In this document: positions 7,180 to 15,963 of the stretch, piece by piece
Numbering within the stretch: the first letter of the stretch is position 1
Layout: each line of letters opens with the position of its first letter
Source: Lachnospiraceae bacterium
GTDB taxonomy: Bacteria; Bacillota; Clostridia; Lachnospirales; Lachnospiraceae
DNA: 64,000 bases
NCBI GenBank assembly: GCA_017938145.1
Contig: JAGBCB010000044.1
Location: 1 to 64,000, forward strand
Direction of reading: 5' to 3'
Notes under the pieces: model-generated
Seen by the model: the letters and a program-made list of their open reading frames with translations, nothing else
The model's database searches: none
What the model was told of the DNA's origin: nothing
Position numbers and translations under genes: made by a program

Positions 7180-10100
7180 GTGATTATAAGAGACTTTAAA
7201 TTAAATGAAGTGGAATTAAACGATGGTTATTTAAGTAATGCGTTCCGACTGGAGCAGGATTATTTATTAAGTTTGGAAGCAGACAGATTACTGGCGGGAT
7301 TTTATGAAATTGCCGGAAAGCAGCCGAAGGCAAAGCGCTATCCGGGCGGTTGGGAAGACCAGGACATTGCCGGCCATACCATGGGGCATTATTTGACCGC
7401 CCTTGCGCAAACCTATGCTTCCATCGGAAATAAAAAGTTTTTGGAACGGATGGAGTATGTAGTGGATGCTCTGGCAGAGTGTCAGGCGGAATCCGGCTAC
7501 CTTTCTGCTTTCAGGGAAGAACTGTTTGACAATCTGGAGCAGGGAAAACAGGCATGGGTTCCATGGTATACCATGCATAAAATTCTGGCAGGATTAATCA
7601 GCGTATATCAACTTGCGACACTGCCAAAGGCACTGGATGTGGCAATCCGTCTCGGAACATGGGTGTCTAACCGTGTGAACCGCTGGGACGAGGCCATGAA
7701 GGCCCGGGTGCTGGCAACAGAATACGGCGGCATGAATGACTGCCTGTATGAGCTTTACAAAGAGAGCGGAAAAATTGAATTTATGATGGCAGCGGAAAAG
7801 TTCGACGAACTGCCCTTGTTTCAGGAAATATATAACGACAACGACATTCTGGACGGCAAACATGCCAATACCACCATTCCTAAATTTCTGGGTGCCTTAA
7901 ACCGTTATTTGACGGTAGGTGAGGAGGAAGAATTTTATCTGGATTGTGCCAGAAAGTTTTTTGATATGGTGGTACAAAACCATACCTATGTTACCGGCGG
8001 CAACAGTGAGTGGGAGCATTTCGGAGCCCCAAAGATTCTTGCCAACGAGCGGACCAACTGCAACTGTGAAACCTGTAATACTCACAATATGCTAAAACTT
8101 GCGAGAGGATTGTTTAAGGTAACAGGAGAAAAGAAATATCTTGATTTCTATGAAGGAACTTTCTGGAATGCCATTGTGTCCTCCCAGAATCCGAAGACCG
8201 GCATGGCAATGTACTTCCAGCCGATGGCAACCGGGTATTTCAAGGTATTCAGCCGGCCGTTTGATAACTTCTGGTGCTGTACCGGAACCGGCATGGAGAA
8301 CTTCACAAAATTAAATGACAGTATTTACTATATCAAGGATAACACGGTTTATCTGGGTATGTATATTTCATCCCGGTTAAAGGAGGATACTCTTGGTCTT
8401 GATATCAAAATGACTGCCGATTTGCCGGCAAATCCGTTGGTAAAGGTAGTTGTGCAGAAGGAATCCGAAGGAGAAACCATCCTTGCTTTCCGGAAACCGG
8501 AGTGGAGTAAAAACGGTTTTTCCGTTACCAGAAAGGGCAAAAACCTGAAAACCGAAGAACGGGGCGGTTTTGTTTACGTTTCCGTTGATAAAGGAATTAC
8601 CGAAATTGAAGCGGTATTTATGCCGGAGGTTGCCGTACACGAACTGCCGGACAATCCGAATGTAGTGGCCTTTACCTACGGACATTTAGTGCTTTCTGCA
8701 GGTCTTGGCAAGGAAGAAATGGTTTCTTCCACTACAGGAGTAAATGTAACCGTACCAACAAAGGAAATCGAAATAAAGGATACGCTTACCATTCTGGCGG
8801 GAACCGTGGAAGAATGGAAGCGAAATCCGGACAAAATTCTGGTCCGTCAGGGGAATACATTAAACTTTAAGCTGTCCGGTACGGACGAAGATAAAAATCT
8901 TGTTTTTTCCCCGCATTATGCGCGGTTTGAGGAACGATACGGTATTTATTGGGAATTAGTACAGGGAGAGGAGCAGGTGCAAATTATGCCGGAAACAAAG
9001 CAAAAGAAAAAATCGAAGAAGCCGTTGATGGTGGTAATGCTTATCATCGTGTTGTTTTTGCTTCTTGTAACAGGCTTTTTTGTGGCGCTGGAAGTTTCGG
9101 AAAGCTTCCGTAATGCGGTAATGAGCCGCTTTAACAGCCAGCAGACCAGCGGAGACAACGGTGGAAACCTTGCGGAGGTGACAGCAACCCCGACTCCGAC
9201 GGCGGAACCTTCCGGAGATAATTCCGGAGATATAGTGGTTGTTCCTCCGACAGAGGCACCGATTATTTTTCCGGGTATAAGCGCCAAGGAACTGGGAAAG
9301 GAAGCAGGCTATGCCAATGCCTCCGATTTAAGAGGCTTTACTGCTATTGTGGAGAATATCAACAGCAGACAGTATTTAACCTTTTACAACGATACGTATA
9401 AGGTTTCCTATAAGTTTGAAGAGACACCGTCAATGTATTCTGCATTTTCCGTTAACGAAGTTATTATTTCCAACGGAGAGCAGACAGAGACCTTCTATTG
9501 GGATTATGTGTTGAAGGAAGGTGAAGCGGCAAAGCTTTGTCCGTACGTGGGTGACTTCTGCAAAAACGGCAGGGAACAGCTGGCGTTCTCCTTTTTAGAG
9601 AAGGAAAGTGATGCGGCGGATACACTGCATGTGGTAGCCGGAAATACACTGCAGGAGTATTATGTCATCCGCCCGGAGGCAACCTTAAACAATCTGATTA
9701 AGGTAAACGGTTATCTGGACGCAGGCAAGAAAGTTCTGGCAGACCTTACTTCCGACAGCAGAAATTATTATGTTGCATTGGATGAATGTCTGATTGATAT
9801 TGCAGAAGAAGTATATGCGCTGAAACCGGATTCCAAGCTGACCTATGAAATTACGGAAGAGGGAATCGTTCTTCAGAGTTTTGTGGAAATCGGAAACGGT
9901 AAGTATATCGGCAGAATCAGAGGAAATATTGCGTATTCTTCCAGAGATGTATTCCGGTTAAGCTCCCCAAGCTTCTATGCCTTTGCAGAGGATGATTTCT
10001 GTGATGTGGATTCCATGGGAATTGTAACGCCGGTGGGCGAAGAAGACTTATATCTTACCAGAATCCCAATTACCGGTGACGGCGGTGAGCGTCTGCTTGT

Positions 10101-10815
10101 GCGGGCAAGAACCGAAATTCCGTTCAACAACCGGAAGGCAGAAAATTTCCGCTATAATGAAAATGGTTTTCTGGAGTACTATGAAAATAATGTTAAGGTA
10201 TCCTTAACCGGTATCGATGTTTCCAAGTGGCAGTACGATATTGACTGGAAGAAGGTGGCGGCAGCCGGCGTGGATTATGCAATTATCCGCCTTGGTTACC
10301 GTGGCACCGCAGCAGCCGGAAACTGTGCAATGGACCCATATTTTGAGCAGAACATTAAGGGTGCTTTGGACGCAGGTCTTCAGGTGGGTGTGTACTATTT
10401 TACCCAGGCAATTACCGTGGAAGAAGCTATTGAGGAAGCGAATATTGTAATTGATGCCTTGAAGGGGTATAATGTAACTTTCCCGGTGGTTTATGACACC
10501 GAGTACAGAGAAGACGGCCGTGCCAACGAACTGCCGAATGAACTGAGAACAGCCTGTGCCAAGGCATTTTGTGATACGGTTCTGGCAGCAGGATATACTC
10601 CGGCGGTTTATTCCAGTACCAACTGGAGTATCTTGGACCTCAATCTGGAAGATTTGCAGAGTTATGATTTATGGTATGCTTATTATGGTGTTCCGGAAGA
10701 TTTATACTTCCCGTATGAGTACACCATGTGGCAGTACACCGATAAGGGAAGAGTAGACGGAATTGAAACCAGCGTAGACATCAATATCAGTTTTATGGAT
10801 TATTCCACCAGATAG
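7180..10815 (+). CDS. GH127-type glycosidase fused through a membrane segment to a GH25-type lysozyme
   Basis: 1,211 residues, GTG start behind AAAGGAGGG. Residues 1-600 resemble the GH127/DUF1680 beta-L-arabinofuranosidase family: CETC (Glu297, Cys299) and the Cys pair WCCTGTG (Cys366, Cys367) are the family's zinc/catalytic positions. It has no signal peptide. Residues 603-640 run MPETKQKKKSKKP and then a hydrophobic segment. A Thr/Pro linker and an unassigned region follow, and residues 1009-1211 form a GH25 muramidase (GIDVSKWQ; catalytic-type DTE at 1106-1108). The topology would put the glycosidase in the cytoplasm and the lysozyme outside. An internal ATG at 8986 has GGGAGAGGAG 12 bp upstream, so the lysozyme half may also be made alone. 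The frame may have arisen by loss of a stop between two genes. Confidence 0.8.
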   Translation: MIIRDFKLNEVELNDGYLSNAFRLEQDYLLSLEADRLLAGFYEIAGKQPKAKRYPGGWEDQDIAGHTMGHYLTALAQTYASIGNKKFLERMEYVVDALAECQAESGYLSAFREELFDNLEQGKQAWVPWYTMHKILAGLISVYQLATLPKALDVAIRLGTWVSNRVNRWDEAMKARVLATEYGGMNDCLYELYKESGKIEFMMAAEKFDELPLFQEIYNDNDILDGKHANTTIPKFLGALNRYLTVGEEEEFYLDCARKFFDMVVQNHTYVTGGNSEWEHFGAPKILANERTNCNCETCNTHNMLKLARGLFKVTGEKKYLDFYEGTFWNAIVSSQNPKTGMAMYFQPMATGYFKVFSRPFDNFWCCTGTGMENFTKLNDSIYYIKDNTVYLGMYISSRLKEDTLGLDIKMTADLPANPLVKVVVQKESEGETILAFRKPEWSKNGFSVTRKGKNLKTEERGGFVYVSVDKGITEIEAVFMPEVAVHELPDNPNVVAFTYGHLVLSAGLGKEEMVSSTTGVNVTVPTKEIEIKDTLTILAGTVEEWKRNPDKILVRQGNTLNFKLSGTDEDKNLVFSPHYARFEERYGIYWELVQGEEQVQIMPETKQKKKSKKPLMVVMLIIVLFLLLVTGFFVALEVSESFRNAVMSRFNSQQTSGDNGGNLAEVTATPTPTAEPSGDNSGDIVVVPPTEAPIIFPGISAKELGKEAGYANASDLRGFTAIVENINSRQYLTFYNDTYKVSYKFEETPSMYSAFSVNEVIISNGEQTETFYWDYVLKEGEAAKLCPYVGDFCKNGREQLAFSFLEKESDAADTLHVVAGNTLQEYYVIRPEATLNNLIKVNGYLDAGKKVLADLTSDSRNYYVALDECLIDIAEEVYALKPDSKLTYEITEEGIVLQSFVEIGNGKYIGRIRGNIAYSSRDVFRLSSPSFYAFAEDDFCDVDSMGIVTPVGEEDLYLTRIPITGDGGERLLVRARTEIPFNNRKAENFRYNENGFLEYYENNVKVSLTGIDVSKWQYDIDWKKVAAAGVDYAIIRLGYRGTAAAGNCAMDPYFEQNIKGALDAGLQVGVYYFTQAITVEEAIEEANIVIDALKGYNVTFPVVYDTEYREDGRANELPNELRTACAKAFCDTVLAAGYTPAVYSSTNWSILDLNLEDLQSYDLWYAYYGVPEDLYFPYEYTMWQYTDKGRVDGIETSVDINISFMDYSTR

Positions 10816-10828
10816 AAACGGAACAGTT

Positions 10829-11926
10829 ATGACATACGATTATTCAGAAATTGTGCCATTTTTACTTCACTGGTATGAACGAAATGCCAGAATCCTCCGT
10901 TGGCGGGAGGAACCGAAGCCCTATTATGTGTGGGTTTCGGAAATAATGCTGCAGCAAACAAGAGTAGAGGCGGTCAAGGGATACTTTGACCGCTTCCTTG
11001 AGTCACTTCCGGATATAAAGGCACTGGCTGAGGCAGAGGAGGAAAAGCTCCTTAAGCTGTGGGAGGGCCTTGGTTATTACAACCGGGTACGGAATATGCA
11101 AAAGGCAGCAAAAATTGTGATGGAACAGTACGGGGGAGAACTGCCGGCAGATTATGAGGCTTTAAAAGCCCTGCCTGGTATCGGTTCTTATACGGCGGGG
11201 GCTATTGCCTCCATTGCCTTCGGACTTCCGGAACCGTCGGTGGACGGCAATGTTCTCCGGGTGCTGAAAAGAATTGCAGCAAGTTATGATGATATTACCA
11301 AAGAAAAGATAAAAAAAGAGCTGGAAGCTGATGTGCGGAGCATTATGCCAACGGACCGCCCGGGAGATTTTAACCAGTCCTTGATGGAACTCGGAGCAAC
11401 GGTTTGTCTTCCAAACGGAAAGCCTTTGTGTGAGCAGTGCCCGGTGATGCATCTTTGCAAGGCATTTCATCAGGGTGTGGAGCTTCAGATTCCGGTTAAA
11501 CCACCGAAAAAAGAGCGCCGCATTGAGGAACGCACGGTATTTCTTATTAAAGAGGAGTGCAAACATCCGGTGGAAATTGTGCTTCACAAACGGCCGGACA
11601 CCGGACTTTTATCCGGTATGTGGGAACTGCCGAATGTGGAGAACCATCTTGATGTAAAGCGGGTGCAAAGGATGTTTCCCGATGCCAAAGTAAAAAGGCT
11701 CCCTGATGGTAAACATATCTTTTCCCATGTGGAATGGCGGCTTTGGTGCTATGAGATAAAAACGAAAGCAACCGGCAGTCTGCCGGAGCAGATAGAGCAG
11801 GGGACTCAAGTCTTCTCCCTGCAGGAAATAAAAGAGCAGATATCCCTTCCGTCTGCTTTTGACTGTTGTAAGAAATATATGAGCGACGAAGGGGAAGTAC
11901 AAAAGAAATCGAGGAAAAAGCAATGA
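10829..11926 (+). CDS. mutY: A/G-specific adenine glycosylase MutY
   Basis: 365 residues. MutY removes adenine mispaired with 8-oxoguanine. SEIMLQQTRV carries the catalytic Glu38. The helix-hairpin-helix LPGIGSYTAGAI (115-126) is followed by catalytic Asp139 in PSVDGNVLR. Four cysteines for a [4Fe-4S] cluster are at 193, 201, 204 and 210; the first gap is seven residues, not the six of the E. coli enzyme. The C-terminal third (VLHKRPDTGLLSGMWELPN) is the NUDIX-like 8-oxoG recognition domain. The gene overlaps secDF by ATGA. Confidence 0.95.
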   Translation: MTYDYSEIVPFLLHWYERNARILRWREEPKPYYVWVSEIMLQQTRVEAVKGYFDRFLESLPDIKALAEAEEEKLLKLWEGLGYYNRVRNMQKAAKIVMEQYGGELPADYEALKALPGIGSYTAGAIASIAFGLPEPSVDGNVLRVLKRIAASYDDITKEKIKKELEADVRSIMPTDRPGDFNQSLMELGATVCLPNGKPLCEQCPVMHLCKAFHQGVELQIPVKPPKKERRIEERTVFLIKEECKHPVEIVLHKRPDTGLLSGMWELPNVENHLDVKRVQRMFPDAKVKRLPDGKHIFSHVEWRLWCYEIKTKATGSLPEQIEQGTQVFSLQEIKEQISLPSAFDCCKKYMSDEGEVQKKSRKKQ

Positions 11927-14175
11927 ATTACAAAACAAAATCCATTTTAAGCCTGCTTTTGACGGCAGTTGTTACTGCGGCACTGGTTTTTGTCAGTGTG
12001 GCTGGTATCGGTCCGGACAAAAAGTTTTCTGCGGCAAATATTAAGAGGGGACTTGACCTGGAGGGTGGATTAAGCATTACTTACCAGACGGTAAAGGAAG
12101 ACCCTACCATGGAAGAAATGTCTGATACACGGTATAAATTACAGCTTCGTGTAGATAATTATTCCACAGAGGCAGCTGTTTACCAGGAAGGAACCAACCG
12201 TATTAATGTAGATATTCCGGGTGTTTCCGATGCGGAAAAAATCTTAAAAGAGCTCGGTCAGGCCGGAGCCATCTACTTTATTTACGGCACAGGAAATGTG
12301 GAGTACGATTATGAAAAAGCCGGTTTTGTTCTGACAAAATCCATGGAGGAAATCCAGACGGCCGGTGATGTGGTTTTGACCGGTGCGGATATTGCAAAGG
12401 CAACAGCCAGACAGATAGAAGCGCAAAGCGGTGTAGGTTATGAGTATGTAGTTGAACTCAATTTAAATGAGGAAGGCCGTGTGAAATTTGCGGATGCTAC
12501 CCGTGCAAGTATCGGTAAGATAATTGCCATTGTGTATGACGGAGAGGTTATCAGTGCGCCAAAGGTTAATGATGCAATTACAGAAGGCTCTGCAATTATT
12601 TCCGGTATGGCTGATTTTGATGAGGCAAACAAACTGGCATCTACCATCCGTATCGGTGCCCTGCCGTTAGAGCTTACCGAAATCCGCTCTACTGTAGTTG
12701 GTGCCCAGCTGGGTGAAGAAGCCATCAGCACCAGTTTGCAGGCAGCGGGCATCGGGTTTTTATGCGTTATTTTGTTTATGATAGTTTGTTACCGTATTCC
12801 GGGTCTTGCAGCAAGTATTGCACTGACTATTTACATCGGTTTAAATGTTATTGTTCTGAATTTATTTGATGTAACCCTTACCCTGCAGGGTATGGCAGGT
12901 ATTATTCTGTCCGTTGGTATGGCGGTGGATGCCAACGTTATCATTTTTCAGAGAATACGAGAAGAACTGGCTACCGGAAAAACAGTACGTTCTTCCATGA
13001 GACTTGGATTTGGTAAGGCGTTGTCTGCTATTGTAGATGGAAATGTGACTACATTAATTGCAGCGTTTGTGTTATATTTCCTTGGCTCCGGCGGTGTTAA
13101 GGGCTTTGCTATTACACTTGCCATCGGTATTTTGCTTTCTATGTTTACGGCACTTACCGTAACCAGATTTATTTTAAATGCGTTGTACGGAATCGGTTTT
13201 GATCATGAGAAGTTCTACGGTATCCAGAAGGAAAGAAAGATACTTCCGTTTGTAAAGAATTTCAAGAAGTTCGTAGCCGTGTCTGCTGTCATTATTGTGG
13301 CGGGCTTTGTGGCTATGGGCGTTTCTGTTGCAAAGGGTAATGGTGCATTAAATTATGGCTTGGATTTCAAGGGTGGTACTTCCCTCAGTGTAACATTCCC
13401 TGAAGAATTAACAGAAAAGTTAAATCAGCGTCTGGAAGATACAGTATCCGAGACTCTTTCTCTTACGGGTGAAATTGTGAAAGTAACCGGTGAAAACACC
13501 TATATTATCAAAACAGTGGAGCTTTCCCAGGAGCAGCGTGCAGTACTTACCGATGCTCTGGTAGAGGAATATGGCGTGGATGACTCTCTGATTCAGACAG
13601 AGAACATCAGCGGTAAGGTCAGCGGCGAAATGCGTGCTGCTGCGGTAAAAGCTGTAATTATTGCTACTATTTGTATGCTCATTTACATTTGGATCCGTTT
13701 TAAAAACTTTAACTTTGCAGCCAGTGCAGTTTCTGCATTGCTGCATGATGTATTGGTAGTGCTTACTGTATATGCGGTGGGCAGAATTGGAGTAGGCAAT
13801 ACGTTCATTGCATGTATGCTTACCATTGTCGGTTATTCTATCAATGCGACAATCGTTATTTTCGACCGTATCCGTGAAAATCTGGCTCAGAATGCAGAAA
13901 ATGAAGAGACTGCAGAATTATCGGAGATAGTGAACAAGAGCGTAACCGAAACATTGTCCAGAAGCATTAACTCCTCCCTGACAACCTTTATCATGATATT
14001 TATGCTGGCTTTACTTGGCGTAGACACCATCCGTGAATTTGCATTCCCATTAATGGCCGGTATTATTGCGGGTGCCTGGTCTTCTGTTTGTATTACCGGT
14101 GGTTTTTGGCATGTGCTGGAACGTAAGTTTAAAAGAAATAAGCCTGTAGAAGAAGGTGAGTGGTATGAACCTTAA
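11923..14175 (+). CDS. secDF: Protein translocase SecD/SecF fusion
   Basis: 750 residues joining SecD and SecF, as in many Firmicutes. SecDF uses the proton gradient to pull secreted proteins out of the SecYEG channel. The SecD half starts with one membrane segment and RGLDLEGGLSI, then a periplasmic-type loop and five membrane segments (GMAGIILSVGMAVDANVIIF). The SecF half begins near residue 440 with its own segment, LDFKGGTSLSV, and another five-segment bundle. The P1 head is short compared with proteobacterial SecD. Translation is probably coupled to mutY by the 4-bp overlap. Confidence 0.95.
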   Translation: MNYKTKSILSLLLTAVVTAALVFVSVAGIGPDKKFSAANIKRGLDLEGGLSITYQTVKEDPTMEEMSDTRYKLQLRVDNYSTEAAVYQEGTNRINVDIPGVSDAEKILKELGQAGAIYFIYGTGNVEYDYEKAGFVLTKSMEEIQTAGDVVLTGADIAKATARQIEAQSGVGYEYVVELNLNEEGRVKFADATRASIGKIIAIVYDGEVISAPKVNDAITEGSAIISGMADFDEANKLASTIRIGALPLELTEIRSTVVGAQLGEEAISTSLQAAGIGFLCVILFMIVCYRIPGLAASIALTIYIGLNVIVLNLFDVTLTLQGMAGIILSVGMAVDANVIIFQRIREELATGKTVRSSMRLGFGKALSAIVDGNVTTLIAAFVLYFLGSGGVKGFAITLAIGILLSMFTALTVTRFILNALYGIGFDHEKFYGIQKERKILPFVKNFKKFVAVSAVIIVAGFVAMGVSVAKGNGALNYGLDFKGGTSLSVTFPEELTEKLNQRLEDTVSETLSLTGEIVKVTGENTYIIKTVELSQEQRAVLTDALVEEYGVDDSLIQTENISGKVSGEMRAAAVKAVIIATICMLIYIWIRFKNFNFAASAVSALLHDVLVVLTVYAVGRIGVGNTFIACMLTIVGYSINATIVIFDRIRENLAQNAENEETAELSEIVNKSVTETLSRSINSSLTTFIMIFMLALLGVDTIREFAFPLMAGIIAGAWSSVCITGGFWHVLERKFKRNKPVEEGEWYEP

Positions 14176-14893
14176 AAATAAAAAAACTACACTGAGTGAC
14201 GATGCGGCATTGTACAGTCACCGTGAGGATGTCAGTGAAAAAGAAAAATGGGAAAACATGACGTCCAAAGAGCGTCTGCGGTATTTTGCGGATTATTATC
14301 TTGGCAAAATTGTTGTTACTATCATTGTGTTGGTGGTAGTCGGCTCCATTGCGTATACCATGCTTCGTCCAAGACCGGAGATTATGCTTTCGGTAGCAGT
14401 TGTGGAAGACGGTATCAATCAGCCTCTCTATGATGAATTAAAAATCAAACTGGAAGAAGCTATGGGGCTGAATACAGAAAAACAGGAAACGGTTTTTGAT
14501 ACCGGATATTATTTCTCCAATGGGGATTATCAGTCCTGGCAGAAATTTTCCATGCTGAATCTGGTGGGAGATTTGGACGTGACTCTGATGCCAAAGTCAG
14601 TATTTGAGGAATATGCTCCGGGTAACTATTTTTCAACGGTTTCCCCATATTTATCCGACGATTTATCTGAGGCCTTGGAACCGTATTTGCTGGAAATTAC
14701 TTTGGAAAATGATGACGGAACTGAAATTCCGGATTCGAAGGCAGTATACGGCATTGACCTTTCTTCTGTTTGGATTTATCAGAAGGTGCAAAGGGAGGAA
14801 CCGATGGTTTTGGTCATTAATGCGGCGCCAAAGCATGCGGAGAATATTGATGAGTTTTTATCGTTGTTATTCTTCCCGGATGATGCGAAATAG
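14165..14893 (+). CDS. Single-pass membrane protein of unknown function
   Basis: 242 residues from ATG 14165, chosen because AAGGTGAG lies 4 bp upstream; an in-frame GTG at 14156 overlaps that site. The start lies inside the last codons of secDF, suggesting coupled translation. A charged cytoplasmic N-terminus (KEKWENMTSKERLRYFADYY) is followed by one membrane segment (VVTIIVLVVVGSIAYTML, about residues 51-68). A mostly acidic extracellular domain of about 170 residues has no Cys and no catalytic motif I recognise. Position after secDF suggests an envelope or secretion-related role, but that is inference only. Confidence 0.65.
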   Translation: MNLKNKKTTLSDDAALYSHREDVSEKEKWENMTSKERLRYFADYYLGKIVVTIIVLVVVGSIAYTMLRPRPEIMLSVAVVEDGINQPLYDELKIKLEEAMGLNTEKQETVFDTGYYFSNGDYQSWQKFSMLNLVGDLDVTLMPKSVFEEYAPGNYFSTVSPYLSDDLSEALEPYLLEITLENDDGTEIPDSKAVYGIDLSSVWIYQKVQREEPMVLVINAAPKHAENIDEFLSLLFFPDDAK

Positions 14894-14922
14894 AATTGCA
14901 AACCGAATCATTTTATATTATA

Positions 14923-14954
14923 ATAGATATGTCTGCGGACATATCTATTTTTTT
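14923..14954 (+). terminator. Intrinsic terminator after the secDF operon
   Basis: A perfect 11-bp stem, ATAGATATGTC (14923-14933) and GACATATCTAT (14938-14948), has a TGCG loop and seven T residues at 14948-14954. It lies 30 bp after the preceding stop codon. Confidence 0.85.
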
Positions 14955-14985
14955 GGAACGAGATGTCCGGAATGGAGGAAAAGTT

Positions 14986-15930
14986 ATGGCTACAACAAAG
15001 AAAAATACAAATAAATCGGGAAAATCCAATTCATCCGCTAAAAATTCAAGAAAGAAAAAGAATTCTTCGGATGATACCATGAAATTTTTACTGGTACTGG
15101 TTATTGCCGGCATTGCAATTGCACTTATCTTTATTTCGCAAAAGGATAAGCCTGCAGACGGCACAATTACTCCAACACCGACAGTGGCAGCAGGTCTGAC
15201 GGAAGCACCGGAAAACACTCCTGCAGCAGATCCGACATTTGCTCCAACGGCAGAGCCTACGAAACCGCAGCAGGAACCGGAAAACACACCGGTACCTACA
15301 GCAACTGCTGCGCCTGATCCAACGGCTGAGCCAACAGCTACACCTGCACCTACCAATACACCAACACCAACGCCGACTCCGGCTTTGAGTGCTGCAGAGG
15401 CAGAAAAGGTGGTTAAGGATAAGGTGGACACATCAATATACAATGTACAGCTTGTAAACGAAAATCTTGTGGTGGGTAACAGCGGTTATTATCAATTTGG
15501 TGCAATTGAAAATCAGGAATTTGTATCTCCGTTTTTGGTTGTAAGCAAATCGGACGGCAGCCTGCATTTTTATGATTCTACGGAAGGAACCGTATATGAC
15601 TTTACTAAGTTTCCTGTAAACGAACCGGTGACTCAGGCACCTACGCCTACACCGGAACCGGCAGGAACCCTTACCGCTAAAGAAGCATATGATGTGCTTT
15701 GCACATATTCGAAGGAGTCCCTCAATATAGCCAAAGACGTCAAAGAATATGATGCAGAATATGGTGACGAGTTAACATTAATTGACGGTGTGGATTGTTA
15801 CCGCATTAATTTATCTGAGTTTAGTAACGGAAAGGTAAGAAACAGGGGTGAATTTTACGTTTCCGTGGATGGTACAAAATGTTACTATATTGATAGTGAT
15901 ACAAACGAATTTATACAGGCAGAAAAGTAA
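14986..15930 (+). CDS. Membrane-anchored protein with Thr/Pro-rich extracellular linker
   Basis: 314 residues from ATG 14986 behind GGAGGAAAA; an upstream in-frame ATG at 14896 would run through the terminator hairpin and is rejected. A Lys/Ser/Asn-rich basic N-terminus precedes one membrane segment (FLLVLVIAGIAIALIFI). About 80 residues of Thr-Pro-Ala-Glu linker with TPTPTPTP repeats follow, then two small domains separated by a second TPTPEP linker. The last domain (AYDVLCTYSKESL, and YRINLSEF before FYVSVDGTKCYYID) resembles short beta-sheet modules found in Lachnospiraceae surface proteins. The function is unknown. The linker suggests a domain held out in the cell wall. Confidence 0.65.
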   Translation: MATTKKNTNKSGKSNSSAKNSRKKKNSSDDTMKFLLVLVIAGIAIALIFISQKDKPADGTITPTPTVAAGLTEAPENTPAADPTFAPTAEPTKPQQEPENTPVPTATAAPDPTAEPTATPAPTNTPTPTPTPALSAAEAEKVVKDKVDTSIYNVQLVNENLVVGNSGYYQFGAIENQEFVSPFLVVSKSDGSLHFYDSTEGTVYDFTKFPVNEPVTQAPTPTPEPAGTLTAKEAYDVLCTYSKESLNIAKDVKEYDAEYGDELTLIDGVDCYRINLSEFSNGKVRNRGEFYVSVDGTKCYYIDSDTNEFIQAEK

Positions 15931-15963
15931 GACAGAAGCTACAAATGCAAGGGGTTAGCAAAC

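Noticed and set aside
14913-15443. Long leftward open frame of 176 codons, rich in Val, Gly and Ala
   Set aside because: It is the antisense of the Thr/Pro-rich linker; its low-complexity repeats and lack of a start signal mark it as a shadow of the rightward gene.
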